Below, piece after piece: positions 22,905-34,678 of a DNA stretch of 64,000 bases. The first letter of the stretch is position 1, and every line of letters starts with the position of its first letter. Origin of the DNA: Heliopora coerulea (taxonomy: Eukaryota; Cnidaria; Anthozoa; Scleralcyonacea; Helioporidae); the NCBI GenBank assembly GCA_030142905.1, contig JASJOG010000012.1:2675501-2739500 (forward strand), read 5' to 3'. The notes beneath the pieces are model-generated. The model made no database searches. It was not told where the DNA came from and saw only the letters and a list, made by a program, of their open reading frames with translations. Both the position numbers and the translations under genes were made by a program.

Positions 22905-23521
22905 CGAGGAACGAGTATTGTCTACAGTACAAGACAACCAGCAAACTTAAAGCGTATACCTAGAAGATACAAATTTGCCGACAAAGTAGAGGGAATCGTA
23001 TCAAAATGCGGGGATGGAAGATGCATAACATGCAAACAATTAATATAGGGGAAAACATTTACTTTCAAGTCAACAAATAAGGAATTCAAAATCAAAAATA
23101 GTATGAACTGCAATACAAGATTCCTATTGTATGTTTTGACATGCACGGGATGCGGAGAGAATTACATCGGAGAAAGAAAATTACGAATACGGGAAAGAAT
23201 GACACTGCATAAGCAACAGATCAGAGAAAACGGATACCAAATACTACCAGTGAGTGCACACATCGCACGATGTGCCAAGGGCAAAGAAATGAAATTTACA
23301 GTCTTCCCTTTCTACAAAATGTCAGTCGAGGATGACTACGAGCGGAGAGCAAAGGAATAATAGTTCATTGAGAAGTTCAAACCTAATCTAAATGCTAATT
23401 TATAACGTAATAATTACCGTCACTATTCTAGTTATATGCAAACAGTATTAATGACGTCACAAAACACATGTAATTGAAATTAGCCTGAGGAACCACGAAA
23501 AAGTGGTGAAACGTGTAGCAA
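22905..23521 (+). mobile_element. degraded Penelope-like element with GIY-YIG (copy 1)
   Basis: From about 22,965 the sequence encodes KFADKVEGIVSKCGDGRCIT-C, a stop, then in frame MNCNTRFLLYVLTCTGCGENYIGE (GIY-YIG nuclease start, 23,103-23,360), ending YERRAKE. The CCHH-like C-G..RC..C motif before GIY-YIG is usual for Penelope elements. The reverse transcriptase is missing. The 3' end carries a hammerhead-like core. Confidence 0.7.
23481..23521 (+). ncRNA. hammerhead-ribozyme-like core at Penelope 3' end
   Basis: CTGAGGA (23,485-23,491) is followed by ACCAC, loop GAAAAA, GTGGT, then GAA and ACGTGTA. This gives the conserved CUGANGA box, a 5-bp stem II, the GAAA box and a minimal stem III (AC..GT), then a possible cleavage after A. 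TTAGC upstream and GCAAA downstream can pair as stem I with one mismatch. Penelope elements are known to carry such minimal hammerheads. Copy 2 (62,968-63,008) keeps every core base. Confidence 0.6.
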
Positions 23522-23621
23522 AGTAAAATCCAATTTCAAACTACTAAGTCGTGTCGGTGTTATCTTTTTTATAGATTATAATTACACCATTACACCTGTA
23601 TTTGGACCACATTCTTTTGAA

Positions 23622-23622
<1 letters not shown>

Positions 23623-23653
<31 letters not shown>
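23623..23653 (+). repeat. (TA)n microsatellite
   Basis: About 15 TA units, then GTATGTATG. The partner at 63,102-63,140 is longer. Confidence 0.95.
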
Positions 23654-23661
<8 letters not shown>

Positions 23662-24098
23662 ATGTAATAATACACCTGAATTACGTAGTACAGTGTCCAA
23701 AAGTACTTCAGTGCAAATTACTGTATTACCTGTTTTTTGGTACGGCGTTACCTTGAAATTGCTCTGCTCATAGCCAATCAGAACCGAGACATTTTTTTTT
23801 GATGTATATTACTGTTGTTGATTTTAACAGACAAAAAAATTTTTAACCTATTTAATTGCTTTAGTTACTAAAAAGATAAGTATTTGTTTTTTTATTTCTT
23901 TTTATCATACTATCTTTCCCGCGCCTTTTGGAAGATGTTTACTGAGCGGCTGTTGCCTTACTCGTTCTTTTCATTTGTGGTATTTTCATGTGAAAAGATA
24001 AGGTTTAGATTGGAAATACGATATTTTGCATGAATAGCTGGTTTTGCCGACTGTGGAAGTTTTTCTCATTTTCCTGTCTTCTTTATTCTTAACTTCAG

Positions 24099-24321
24099 GT
24101 GTAAAACTGTCCATATTGTTCCATAGAAGAACCACCTCCGATTACGTGATATCTGAGGGAGGACCAGATATGACGGCACTTACTGCGTGTTTCTGGGTTA
24201 AAACAAATCAGGCGAAAGGACTACCTCATTATATATCATACGCAGTGCCCGGAGATGACAACGAATTTTTAATGCGTGATCAATGTCAGTTGACGGCTTC
24301 AATAAACTTTCCCGAACGCAA
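24099..24321 (+). CDS. exon 4: pentraxin domain, first half
   Basis: A 223-base exon from AACTTCAG to CAA|GTAAGT, phase 1 in and phase 2 out. It encodes the N-terminal half of the pentraxin fold: TTSDYVISEGGPDMTALTAC, FWVKTNQ and ISYAVPGDDNEFLMRD. The D-N before E-F-L matches the Asp-Asn calcium ligands of C-reactive protein. The exon joins an EGF module upstream by phase and exon 5 downstream. Equivalent exons are at 37,559 and 63,590. Confidence 0.8.
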
Positions 24322-25515
24322 GTAAGTAGAAAAAGTAGAAAATTTAAAACCACGCAATTTTTATAATTGAACAAAAAGAAACATACTTCATGGCGTTATC
24401 ACGTTATAACAAATCGCTGCAAATCAACAGATAAAGACGAGAGAGGCAACTACAATTTGAAGTGAGAGCCAAGTCTTCTATCTTTCAAGAGCCACATTAA
24501 CTCCAACAATATTTAACGACACATTTTTAAAAATTTTTTTCAATACATGTATTATAAAATGACATTCGAAAAGCCAAGTCTCACTGTCTCTGGAACTAGT
24601 GGTTACATTCTTTGTAGTGTGGAAATGGCTTCTTTTAAACTAGTTCGTTTGGTAGGAAACTGTTTTAAATGAGTCTTGTCAATATTTTCTTTTCTTCACG
24701 AAATGTTGTTAGTATAAATTAATCCTGTCGCCATTCTTGTTTCGTTGGATAGAACAGCGATTTTAGGTTGTTTCTTCCCAATGAAAAAAGAGCTCGACCA
24801 ATATCTTTCTATCCAAGTTTTTACCATGACTAATAACATATATCTAATTACATGGCTGAGCTCATGATCTTGTCTGTTTGCAAAGCGACGCGCGCTGACT
24901 GTCTGCCTTGACTTGTAATAAATTCTCATGCATGCATGCCGGCACCTTTTGACCCGGAAAATTTCCGAGGTGATTTAAAGCCAAGCAAACCAAGTTCAAG
25001 TGCATTTTAAAAAGGATTAACAGCAAACTGCTTATTTTGACGTCGAGAAATCTTTTCCCTCGATTGTTTTAAGAAGAAAACTGTACGGAAAAAAATATCA
25101 TATCCTTTCATAAAAACAAGTGACCCTAAATGAACCGCCATTTCGCAAAACAAAAAAACCTTAAGAAGCAATGAAGGAAGCACTAAAAAGTCTCACAATA
25201 AATTTCTTGTTAACTTCTTTTGATGGTTCCTAACGGAAGAGTACTTCGATATTTTTGTACTCACCTTGCTCTTTCGTGGTTAGGTTGTAGGAAAATCTCA
25301 AGTAAAATAAGCGTACAAGAAAAAAAAAATAATTTGGGATACGTTTAAGATTATGCTTTCCCTAATCTATGGTTTCCCTCGTTTTCCCAATCAAACTCAC
25401 CATTTTAAAATACTCTCATCGCGGATACTAATCATTATTTCATGCCAAATTACATGAAATCATTTATCTGAGTCTTTAATTCCATTTCTCGACTTATAAT
25501 TAAATATTATTTCAG

Positions 25516-25909
25516 AAGTATCCGTTCAGGAGGGAAAATCAACGACGGAAAATGGCACCCGATCTGTTTTACGTGGTCAAGTCAATATGGACAGTACAAA
25601 TTTTTCAAAGATGGAAACTTTGTAGACTATGGTGATGGTTTTAAGAGTAGGAAAACAATACTAGGAGGAGGGACCTGGGTCCTAGGACAGGATCAAGATG
25701 TCCAAAGAGGAGGTTTCGATGTCACTCAAATGGTTCAAGGAGAAATGACCGACGTTAACATCTGGAATAAAGTTCTCACAGAGAGAGAAATCTTGGAAAT
25801 TTCAGCCAATTGTCTATCCGAGCACAAAGGAAACGTTAAATCTTGGAATGATTTTATAGTTGGAGTGAGAGGAGACGTAAAAATTTTGCAGAAGCCAACA
25901 TGCGCGTAG
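25516..25909 (+). CDS. exon 5: pentraxin domain, second half
   Basis: 394 bases from TTTCAG to TAG. It carries WHPICFTWSS, LGQDQDVQRGGFDVTQ and GEMTDVNIWNKVL, completing the pentraxin fold; the QDQD and FD..Q residues sit where calcium is bound in the family. It ends LQKPTCA, with a final Cys that may pair within or between subunits. It has the same length as the terminal exons at 545 and 41,534. Confidence 0.8.
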
Positions 25910-25935
25910 ATTAGTAGAAAGGTATGGAAGACATA

Positions 25936-25941
25936 AATAAA
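25936..25941 (+). promoter_or_regulatory. poly(A) signal
   Basis: AATAAA 27 bases past the stop of gene 1. Confidence 0.5.
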
Positions 25942-27885
25942 GGGATAAGAATTATAGGCATAAACACATTTTTAGAAACACAAGAATTAAAGAAAATTAA
26001 TTGTGAGATTTTCGAGCAGTTTTCTTGTATTTAGCGGCGGACCTGGAGAGGTGTGAGGGACGATCACCCATATCCTCTTTTGGTGTGAATAGCTATTTTT
26101 CGAGGAACTGTAACTTAGGCCTTCGTCGGAAATTTCTGACTTTAGTACAAAACAATAAAATATTTGATCAAAAGAGGTGTTGTCTGATATTTTTAGTAGC
26201 TAACGCAGATATGAAATTAAAATTTTCGGTATTGTGTTGTTATAAGGAAGTCGAAAAGACTAGACAGAAATAGGAAGTCATGAAATTGAGTATGAATTTC
26301 GAGGTAAAATCTGTCACTTTATATCTGGTATACGTGGTCATATGGACATGCTTGAGTTGATATTGCAATTTGTCTTAAATACAGAAAGTTTGTTATCGGA
26401 GGGCTAACAATCTGTTCACTGGTGTAATATCAGTCCATGACGAATAATTGTCACCATAGAAACTGGGGCTGTTGAGAGATCTTGTAAGCAAAATGCAAAG
26501 CCGTAGTCAGATTTCAGAAGCAGAGGAGACAAAAAATTGATGCTTGTAGACTACACATAGGAAACGAGTGGTAGAATAGTCCAAGGCGTGTCCATTTGCT
26601 GAATTCCCGAGGAGTCAAGCTCCTTCTCTACTTCAGGAAGCTACGGTTATGTTCTTTTACGAATTCAAGCCAACATCATGAAGTGAAAAAGGTATTATTC
26701 TGACAAGATCAATATCAGCTGTACTGTACGAATAAAGAAGGCAGACAAAATCGTTCAATGAAAAAAAAAGACTAACAAAAAAAAACTAATTTCACAAAAG
26801 CACATTCGTCAGTCGTGTGCGTATCTATCGCAAGTTTCCAATTAAAGGAGTCTAACAAGAAAATAGGAGGAATGAACGATTTCAAATCAATGTGAAACAT
26901 GGTATAGTATGTTTCATTCTTTTATGAACGATCTGGGAGCCAAACAATTTAGCATCAGGAAATCTTCCATGATTATTCATTGTCATCTCTACGTTAACAT
27001 ATTTCAAAAGTATTGTGGAAGATGGGATCACGCTGCTTGTTTCGCATCATTTTTCGATAGTAAGTTTACGTGAAATTGATTAGTCAGTATCACGTGGTAT
27101 GTTATTGTGTCCTTTTTACCATTTGTTTTCCAAAAATAGCTTAAGAATTCAACTTTGACTTACTCTGAACGGGAAAAAAATAGTTGGAGTTACATTCCAT
27201 ATTGTTCATCATGGAATCGAGTTCTTCCAATCGTCCGCTGTATTTCATGCAATTTAAGGTATACTCGGAAACATTTGTTTTATTAAACCTACAAAGATAT
27301 TTAAAATGTCGTACTCTACATCTGTGTTACTAGTGGCTACACGTTATTATTTATTAGTTACCGAATTTCTAACAAAAAGATTTAAGGATGATACCCCTTG
27401 GTACAACAAAAAAAATCTCTGTTTCTTTTAGGAATCACGACCCATATGTCGGAATAGCTAAAAAGTCTATTAGTTGTTACGAAAATAATTAGATCATTCG
27501 CTGTCAATTTCCCTCGTCAACATTCAACTCGGAAATTTTGAGCACATAATCCAATTGATGAAGTGTATACGAAGTAAATAAATTTTTCATCAGATTTATC
27601 CGTCATGAATAATACCGATTTCCTTGTGTCTGTATCTTTTCGCGTTTCAGAAATGTTCAGGATTTTAAAATATCCACGCTAAACGATTTGTGACGTACGC
27701 AACCAAAAAATGAATCAACACATACCTGATGTGGTCACATAGTGAAAGCCAAGCTCCGGGATCGTTCCTTGAAATAAGACGTTTTCCTTTCTAAAAATGT
27801 GATAAATGCTGGAATTCACCAGGTTTGTTTACGTACAGGAGACTGAGACCGCTTAGCGTCTCGATCTGGAGAGAGTTTTTAAGAA
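25942..27885. other. intergenic, no gene seen
   Basis: The first 500 bases are a diverged relative of 971-1,500. The rest is AT-rich and closed in all frames beyond about 80 codons. Confidence 0.5.
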
Positions 27886-27966
27886 CTTCTTGTCCGAGTT
27901 AACGCTAGTTAACGATATACAAATGAAATCAGAAAAAGTTTATGGTGAGATGACGTCTTACAAGAA

Positions 27967-28065
27967 ATGGTTTTATCGACTACTTGCATTTATTCAATCT
28001 GTTGAAGGTCAGAACTTTGAAGTTTTTCAGCAAATGGGTTGTTTGGCATATGAATGCAAGTGGTC
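27967..28065 (+). repeat. ~100-bp inverted repeat, left arm
   Basis: TCGACTACTTGCATTTATTC through GCAAGTGGTCTAT recurs in inverse at 28,269-28,372 with about 10% change. The right arm sits inside an inverted-repeat mobile element. Confidence 0.7.
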
Positions 28066-28204
28066 TATTTTTAGACTTCCTATTAATAGAAATATTCAGC
28101 GAGCTGAGATTTTTTCCAAAAGAAATGAGTCAAGTTATGAGCTTCTCTTTAAAGGTTTAGTCATTTAACGCCCGATATCTGCAATTTGATGTTTGAGAAA
28201 CGTG

Positions 28205-28437
28205 AGTGCTTGGATATATTAGGGTAGATGAACGATCTTCAAGCTCGATACTCAGAAGATGATTTCTGAGTATAATAGACCACTTGCATTCATATGCCAA
28301 ACAACCCAGTTGCTGAACAACTTCAAAGTTCTGACGTTCAACAGATCGAATAAATGCAAGTAGTCGATGAGTTCCCATCTGGGGCTCAGAAATTATTTTC
28401 TGAGTATCGAACTTGAAGATCGTTCATCTACCTTGAT
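28205..28437. mobile_element. inverted-repeat element (relative of 2,522-2,865)
   Basis: Ends GGTAGATGAACGATCTTC and GAAGATCGTTCATCTACC with hairpin-like GATTTCTGAG inside them. The tRNA-like core of its relatives is replaced by a copy of the 100-bp repeat (28,269-28,372) plus a leftover TCTGGGGCTCAG. Confidence 0.65.
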
Positions 28438-28439
28438 AT

Positions 28440-30240
28440 CTGCAATATGTCATATAACTAAGGACGACAAATGGTAAAAAAAAAAAAGAAAGAAAAAACA
28501 ACCCAAATAAAGAACAAATAAATAAAAAGATAAATCAGGCATTAAATGGTTAAGTCGGTTTCAACTGATCTTCTCGGAATTTACATTCCGAAGTAACCGT
28601 AAAAGTAAAGCACCTTTCGAAAAAGCCTTAACGGACGTTAAGGTGGAAAAACGCTTCACCAAATGATTTCTTCAAATTCAACTCCTGTTCAATGCGAACC
28701 TGAAATCAACAATTAGATTGGTTGTTCAAAGCAGGAGACGTCGCCCCTTGACAAATAAAATCGTCTGTCGTTAGACAAAGTAAAATTAAAAAGTTGGGTA
28801 TGGACCTGAATACGGTTTAGGAGATATTATTCAGTTGATAAGCCCCAGTGAGTGAAGAGCGCTATCCTCGCTATTCGCTAATCAGCTGAGGGTGAGGAGT
28901 TATCCACCATATAGTGAAATTCGGAGGATAAAATCTCATTTCAATTGTTGAGAGAATGGATAGCACTGTTAAATTACAATTCATTATTCAATCATTGTCG
29001 ACTCACCTGCTCGACAAGCTATGCAAGCTTTAACCCTTTACTGTCTAGAGGGTCTTCCCTTGAAAAAGAAACTCGTCTGGGATTAGTCAGAGTAAAATAC
29101 AAAGATTGTGTATGGACCTGAACGAGTTAAACAACGGGCTCCAGGAATGCCAAGTCTCTTGGCTGACATTCAACTTCGTTCTTAAGGTCTTTAAACTGCC
29201 ACTCCGTTCGCAAGGAACTGAAGCTAGTCAAGTGGCACCAGAATCGCGATGTTTTGAACTACCGAACTTGGAGTTTATCCGCCAAAAAGTTGGTTATCCC
29301 CCACAAGTGCCATTCCGAGGATAAAATCTAATCGAAAAGTACATAGTCAAGAGGCTGTCCCTGTCAAACAGAGCTAGCAAATAGAACAAGTCCAAAACAT
29401 TACAAAGTTTACTCTTTCCCAGCTGGATAAGGCTTCCATTATTTTACTCTAGCTAACGCTGGATGATTTTACTTGTCAAAGGGAGAGCTCCGGCAGTGAA
29501 AGATTTGAGGTTTAAATGTTGTCCATTGGAAAGATATTCCTTTGCTGTAGCCGATGAAACATATGAAATCACGTCAATGAGCCAACAATTTAAAAGGCCA
29601 TCAATTAACTCTCAGGAATTTTGCAAATCAAACTACGTTCGGTTATACCAAGAGACCTTTGACATGAAATCTCGATGCATTCCAATTACCTGCTTTTCTT
29701 TAAAACGTCATTGAAATCCTGGTTGGAGGACAGAAGGCTTCTTTTTGTGACCTTGAATTCTCCTGACTTGCCACTTTCGTTCTTCCACCATTTGCTTCTA
29801 TTTCCTTCCAAATTTCCATCCTGCTCGCTTAAGATTGACTTGTTTTCTCTAAGTTTTAGATCTGTCCGAATTTGCTTCTGTTGGAATAAATACACAAGTT
29901 GGACGGCAGCTCAACCGTTTCAACGTCTTCGAGTAAATTACATCAGAGACAAAGTGTTAAAAATTTGTTTATTGTTAAGCCTTTACCTTATACTACTCAT
30001 GTAAATTATTGACGTCATGATCAAATCCCATTGGAAAACATTCTTTGTTCGCTCATAGGAAGTTAGTGAACCCGACTTTGGCAGGCACACTCATGATCCA
30101 CGTTTGCCGAACGCTATGATGAAATCAGGAATAAGGTTTACCCAATAGTGGAAACATTGGCAAATTTTCATTTTCGTGAAATTGTCGGTACGATCCGTGA
30201 GAGATCGTAGAAATGGTAACTTGTATTGGCGAGTCGTCCT
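28440..30240. other. intergenic with dispersed repeats, no gene seen
   Basis: Three diverged copies of a dispersed motif (TCTAACG.CAGACGATTTTA...GTCAAGGGG) are present: inverted at about 28,736-28,790 and 29,036-29,100, direct at about 29,440-29,505. Frames up to about 110 codons exist, but no known domain or conserved copy supports them. Confidence 0.45.
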
Positions 30241-30243
30241 AAG

Positions 30244-30515
30244 GCCTGGTTCACACGTGAGCATGAGCATGAGCATAAGCATAAGCATAAGGAGAAAAGA
30301 AAAGGCAAAACAAAGGAATGGAGTCAAGCCTGCGACATAAGAATCATCATAAGCATAAGCATATGATCATAACGAAGCATAAACCAAGAGCCGAACAAAA
30401 GACGAAACAAAGAAAAATTCATGTTGTTTTGTCTTCGTAAATCTCAGAGGGGGCATCATACTTTGTTTTCGTATTGATTTTATCCTTATGCTTATGTTGC
30501 TCGCGTGAACCAGGC
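30244..30515. mobile_element. MITE with GCATAA repeats
   Basis: Inverted ends GCCTGGTTCACACGTGAGCA and TTGCTCGCGTGAACCAGGC, each followed inward by runs of GCATAA/GCATGA (30,258-30,290, 30,350-30,360; inverse at 30,485-30,497). No coding. No convincing target duplication seen. Confidence 0.65.
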
Positions 30516-31830
30516 TTGAAGATTTGACGATCCGTCAAGGCTAGTTTTGACAGGTTTTATGCCCGGATGTCATTTCTTTCTACATTTATTCTGAATAGGT
30601 GTCAATTACTTTAGACATTATTTGAATCACTCTATAACCGAAAGGTTAATGTCAATGTTTCGACGTTGATTCGACGTCGATTGAATGAGCGTTTTTGACC
30701 ACTTTTTCGACGTCTTTTCGACATCAGGGAACAACGTTCTATCAACATCCGGTCGACCTCTTTTAGCTCACTCGGAACTTATGTCTCAATCTCAAAGGTC
30801 TTCATACGTTGTATTGACATGACCGCACATTTTACATGTCAATCAGAAAACAAAACATATGCACTTCTAAAAGCATTGCTAATTTCTTGAAATAAAGTAG
30901 AAAACTTGTATCTTGCCGATTTGAGCACAACGCAAGATGAGAACAATAAAGATGATCAGGATTGCCGAGAGCTGCATCGGGTGTGTGTGTTGAGGTAGAA
31001 ATGTTGATAGTTCCCCCCAAAGTCGAAAATCAATTTGACTAACCTCAACAACTGTCGGGAGGAATGAAACTTAGTATTCTTTAATTTTCGGAACTTTTCA
31101 TGAGACATTTAGTTTGTCGAAAGAATTCTCGGTAATGTACTCCGTGGCGTACCGACTTGGGAGTTATTGGAGCGGTTGCCTCGTGCGGAAAATTTTATGA
31201 GGCGACATTTTCAGAAACAAAATTTTGACTATTTTTGTCTCTTTCTCCAGATTCAAAAATATTTTCGCAAGTTAAACAAAATTTTAAATCAATATCCCGA
31301 CTTCTGATTGTTAATTTACCTTCAAAAGTGAACAAAACAGTAAAGCAATGCTCAGGATAGATGAACGATGCAGTAAAGCAATTGTAAGTTTAAATTAATA
31401 AATTTAGGTAATTAATAAGCTTAAGAAGTTTTGACTGGTTTACAAACATTCCTTCATATGTGGTTAATCCAGTATTCCATTAATGGTGAATCGATACTTT
31501 CTTTACTTTAAACTGCTACTTTAACTTAAACCACGTACATTGATGTCAAATAAGTGTAAACGTCATGTAATGTAAAGTTGTATATTATTTCGACGCTGGA
31601 ACACGAAAGTTAAGAAATTGGAATGGGAAAATGGTGATATTACCTTATTTTACTAAGAATTATTGGTTGCATGGAAGCAATAGTAGTTCTTTCCAGTGAT
31701 TAGAAATCTGAATTCAAGCGAACTAGGCACCTTCTTATTTCTACCGGGCCTGAGGTCAATTTGACCCCACTTATCGCCACTCTCAGTGGTAATAACGATG
31801 ATATTTCAACATTGTAGCTACAGATTTTCC
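30516..31830. other. intergenic, no gene seen
   Basis: 30,650-30,770 is rich in TTCGACGT and TCGACATC words, perhaps a small repeat. The rest shows no gene. Confidence 0.4.
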
Positions 31831-32080
31831 GGACGGAAAACGTAATCGAAGAATTAAGATTACAGCCCTATTCAAAATTCTAAAGTACAAAATCTTAAGA
31901 TGAAATTTTAGTTTAATTCTAACGTTTCGTCGCTATTCGCGCAACACCTTCAGAGTAAAAGATTACAGTTGTCAAATTCGATCTATATATAAAACTACTG
32001 ACAAGTCAGAATGATTAATTAGGCTGCTAACCACAGGATCAAGAAGTTGGCTTAACATCCTGAAAGTAAAAATCAAGCTA

Positions 32081-32510
32081 TTAGAATAAAGACAACGGAA
32101 TCGAAAAGATATTTTCGTTTGGAGTTTGTTTTAATTTAGAGATAAGTAGACCTTTTTGGAGAAGTAGCTCAAGGTTAGAAGATGTACGACAAGAGGAAAT
32201 TATAGAGAAGTCGTCGGGAGAAACAATAACTGAAGTTTGTTGACAATGTGCATGGACTGGAGAGGGCGAAATGCTTGCCAGTTTCCTTCCAGTCAAAGTC
32301 GAAACCCCAATGTGTTGTGAGATTTGCGTATGTAAATGACGCCGTGTTTGCCCCAAATACAATGCTGAGCAGCATTGACATGTGCACTTACAAATGAAAC
32401 GCGATCTCAGTGGAATATGGTTCTTGAAAGAAACAAAAGTGGATAGCCGTCGTCCTAACTGAAAAATAAAACGTAAAGAGAACTGAGGAAAAACTGAAGA
32501 GTATCACTTA
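32081..32510 (-). pseudogene. Penelope GIY-YIG domain fragment
   Basis: Minus-strand text resembles the intact nuclease region of the 38-40 kb copy: YLGQTRRHLHTQISQHIG, then ...SPDDFSIIS. Frameshifts upstream spoil the thumb and linker region. Confidence 0.65.
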
Positions 32511-32559
32511 AAAAACCTGGATTCGGATCTGCAGTGCGTGAGGTCCCGTATAATATATA

Positions 32560-33078
32560 CCGTATATCCTCTAATAAGCGCCGAGCCTCAAATAAACGCT
32601 TCCCTCTAATAAACGCTCCCCATTTCCACACAAGAATGGCAATAAACGCCTCCTTCTAATAAACGCCGCACTCATCAGAGTGGCGTTTATGATGGAAAAC
32701 ACAGAAAGTGCTGGGAAAAGGATGCTATAATTGTCAGATTCACTTTTCATTTTCAAGCAGGTGAAGAATTTCATCTTGTCGATGAAGATGACGAGGAGGA
32801 TATTGACGAGGAGGATATTGACGTTGAGACATAGGTTATATGTTGAGATAGCTACAGGGAATAGACATTGAAAAGTTTCGAATCTTACTGAAACTTCTTT
32901 AATTCAAAACTGCCCAGCCTATCTGCTAAATAATTTTCCTTTGACGAAATATTTCAACACAATTTTTTGATTTTTTAATAAACGCCTTCCCTTATAATTA
33001 CCTCCTTCTAATAAACACCGCACCAAATTGTTTCAAAATTTAATAAACGCAGGGGCGTTTATTAGAGGAAATTCGGGG
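32560..33078. mobile_element. non-autonomous TIR element
   Basis: The left end CCGTATATCCTCTAATAAGC and the right end (inverse of CCCCGAATTTCCTCTAATAA) are inverted, next to TA on each side. Many internal AATAAACGCC words. No transposase. Possibly Tigger-related by its TA site. Confidence 0.6.
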
Positions 33079-33113
33079 TAATACATAATTCATAATACAT
33101 AAAATATAATAAC

Positions 33114-33115
<2 letters not shown>

Positions 33116-33144
<29 letters not shown>
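33116..33144 (+). repeat. (AT)n microsatellite
   Basis: About 14 AT units at the edge of the right Penelope arm. Confidence 0.95.
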
Positions 33145-33147
<3 letters not shown>

Positions 33148-33697
33148 AAGCCGTATGTTAAGCCAGCTTCTTGACCCTGTCATCTTTCCCTTATTGATTA
33201 GTCGCCTAATTAATTATTTTGACTTATCAATAATTTTATATATAGATCGAATTTGACACCTGTAATCTATTACTCTGAAGATGTTGCTCGAATAGCTACG
33301 AATCGTTAGAATTAAACTGAAATTTCATCTTAACATGTTGCACTTTAAAAATTTGAGCTGGGCTCGAATCTTTATTTTTCGAATATATTTCAACATTATT
33401 ACAAAGCCTTTGTCAAACCTAATCAGTCACAAACAAGTCAAGTCATTATCTATAACCCCAAGGAGATGACATCGTCACTGCAGAAGAAAGATGTGTTATG
33501 CATTAAAATCTGGTGCAGACTTCTGCTGTCGTCTTAACAATCGTTGATTCATAACAGCTATTTTGGGAAAAGTGGGCTTATACATAAATACTAGCTTGTT
33601 TGTAATTCATTACTTTTGACAAAAGCTTTGCAATAATGTCATGATAACACCGTTGTTATTTTGACCTTGTGTTTTCCTTAAATTGTAGCTTAACAAC

Positions 33698-33740
33698 ATG
33701 TTGTTTTCGGTAATTTCTTTCTCCCTTATCTTTGGCTCAG
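33698..33740 (+). CDS. exon 1: signal peptide
   Basis: ATG opens MLFSVISFSLIFGSG, a short hydrophobic secretion signal. CTCAG|GTTCTT donor in phase 1. The following codon is completed by GC of exon 2, giving Gly-Trp-Arg. The donor is not ideal, but the joint restores an open frame. Confidence 0.6.
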
Positions 33741-34445
33741 GTTCTTTTGATCTGGAGAGGTTTATAACTAACTTATACGCCACCTAAAGATATTCATGAA
33801 CTTCACTGAAATTTCGCCATGTCTATACGTTTGTCGGGAAGTTAACTACGCCTTTCAAAACTTCACCAACGATTATATAAGTAGGTTATTTATTTTATTA
33901 TTTTATTCGGGCTTAAACACTTCGGTCAAGGTATATAACTTTTACTTAAACAATTGCCTACTTTGTTCATCACTGTACAGCTCCGTTCAACCTTTTGTGA
34001 CGGTTAGTAGCGAGTCTTTCTCGAAGAGAGAAATCTCAACCATTCGTGTTTAAAATTCAGTTTTCACTTTGAGAAAATTTTTTAAAGATTTTTTCTGAGC
34101 ACTTGACACCAGTCGAGACAATTTCCGAGTTCTGACGATTCTTGAGCAACTTGAACCATTTAGCTGCCGCGAGTCAGAAGCACATCTAAAGTGGCAAATG
34201 AGCAATATCTCGACTGATGCATAGATATTTCTGCTGCCTATGCATTCAACTTATAAAATGAATGCACGATGCTAGCCTGTAGGACAAAGGTAGCTGCTCT
34301 GAGGTTAGAGATCACCCTACAGGGTGAGTGAAAATCTAACTCAGTTTGATAAATGCGTAATCTACCTAGACAGATGATCTGAAAGTTCAAAGGAGCCTTA
34401 TATTCTAATTCTTACTCCGAGTACAACTACATCTAAATTTCGTAG

Positions 34446-34678
34446 GCTGGAGACTATCTCGACATATTATCGCAACACATAACGTGAAAGATAACGGAGA
34501 ATGCCTCAAAGAATGTATTGACAACATTGATTGTAAATCCTACAACTACAAATATGGTGAGATGGGGGAAACGAAACGATGTGAACTGAATAACAACACA
34601 CACAATAACTATGAGCATTTTATGACCTCAGAATACGGTTTTGGTTATTATGAAGATGAAAACGTCATAGAAGCGCCG
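34446..34678 (+). CDS. exon 2: PAN/apple domain
   Basis: Reads HIIATHNVKDNGECLKECID, then CKSYNYKYGEMGETKRCELN and an EYGFGYYE end. The four cysteines, CLKEC spacing, S-Y-N-Y and CELNN match the PAN/apple fold, which binds proteins or carbohydrates outside cells. Acceptor TCGTAG, donor CCG|GTAAGT at phase 0. Confidence 0.8.

Larger units (their letters stand above)
1..25909 (+). repeat. segmental duplication, copy 1
   Basis: Bases from 1 to the pentraxin exons near 25.9 kb recur in the same order and orientation from about 40,990 to the window end. Paired landmarks are the terminal pentraxin exon (545/41,534), transmembrane exon (3,160/44,149), tRNA-like array (3,864/44,853), small reading frame (7,682/53,553), EGF exons (11,173 and 15,501/54,495 and 56,086), BEL relic (19,876/60,063), Penelope relic (23,103/62,590) and first pentraxin exon (24,099/63,590). 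The left 3.8 kb is nearly identical at a constant offset of 40,989. Copy 1 alone has the OTU transposon, the Tigger element, the 5.8-6.5 kb insertion and the 8.2-10.9 kb stretch. Confidence 0.85.
3160..25909 (+). other. gene model: type II membrane EGF-pentraxin receptor, gene 1
   Basis: Five exons with matching phase: 3,160-3,409 (ends phase 1), 11,173-11,295 (1-1), 15,501-15,617 (1-1, altered acceptor), 24,099-24,321 (starts phase 1, ends phase 2) and 25,516-25,909 (to stop). Together they make 368 residues, or 329 if the third exon is skipped. Order: short cytoplasmic N-terminus, one membrane span, Ser-rich linker, one or two calcium-binding EGF modules, C-terminal pentraxin. The introns carry an OTU transposon, a Tigger, and BEL, LINE and Penelope relics. 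Joining these exons rests on order, phase and the parallel arrangement in copy 2; the family is known to be extracellular, and the receptor role is inference. Confidence 0.65.
31836..33385. mobile_element. old inverted pair of Penelope-like 3' ends
   Basis: The left arm is on the minus strand: 3' end with a CTGAAG-type core near 31,940, then a broken GIY-YIG tail (YLGQTRRHLHTQISQHIG) at 32,081-32,362. The right arm, 33,150-33,385, repeats the 3' end on the plus strand (CTCTGAAGATGTTGC near 33,272; GAGCTGGGCTCGAATC). Between them lie a TIR element and an AT run. This is a decayed version of the palindrome at 37,931-40,448. Confidence 0.65.
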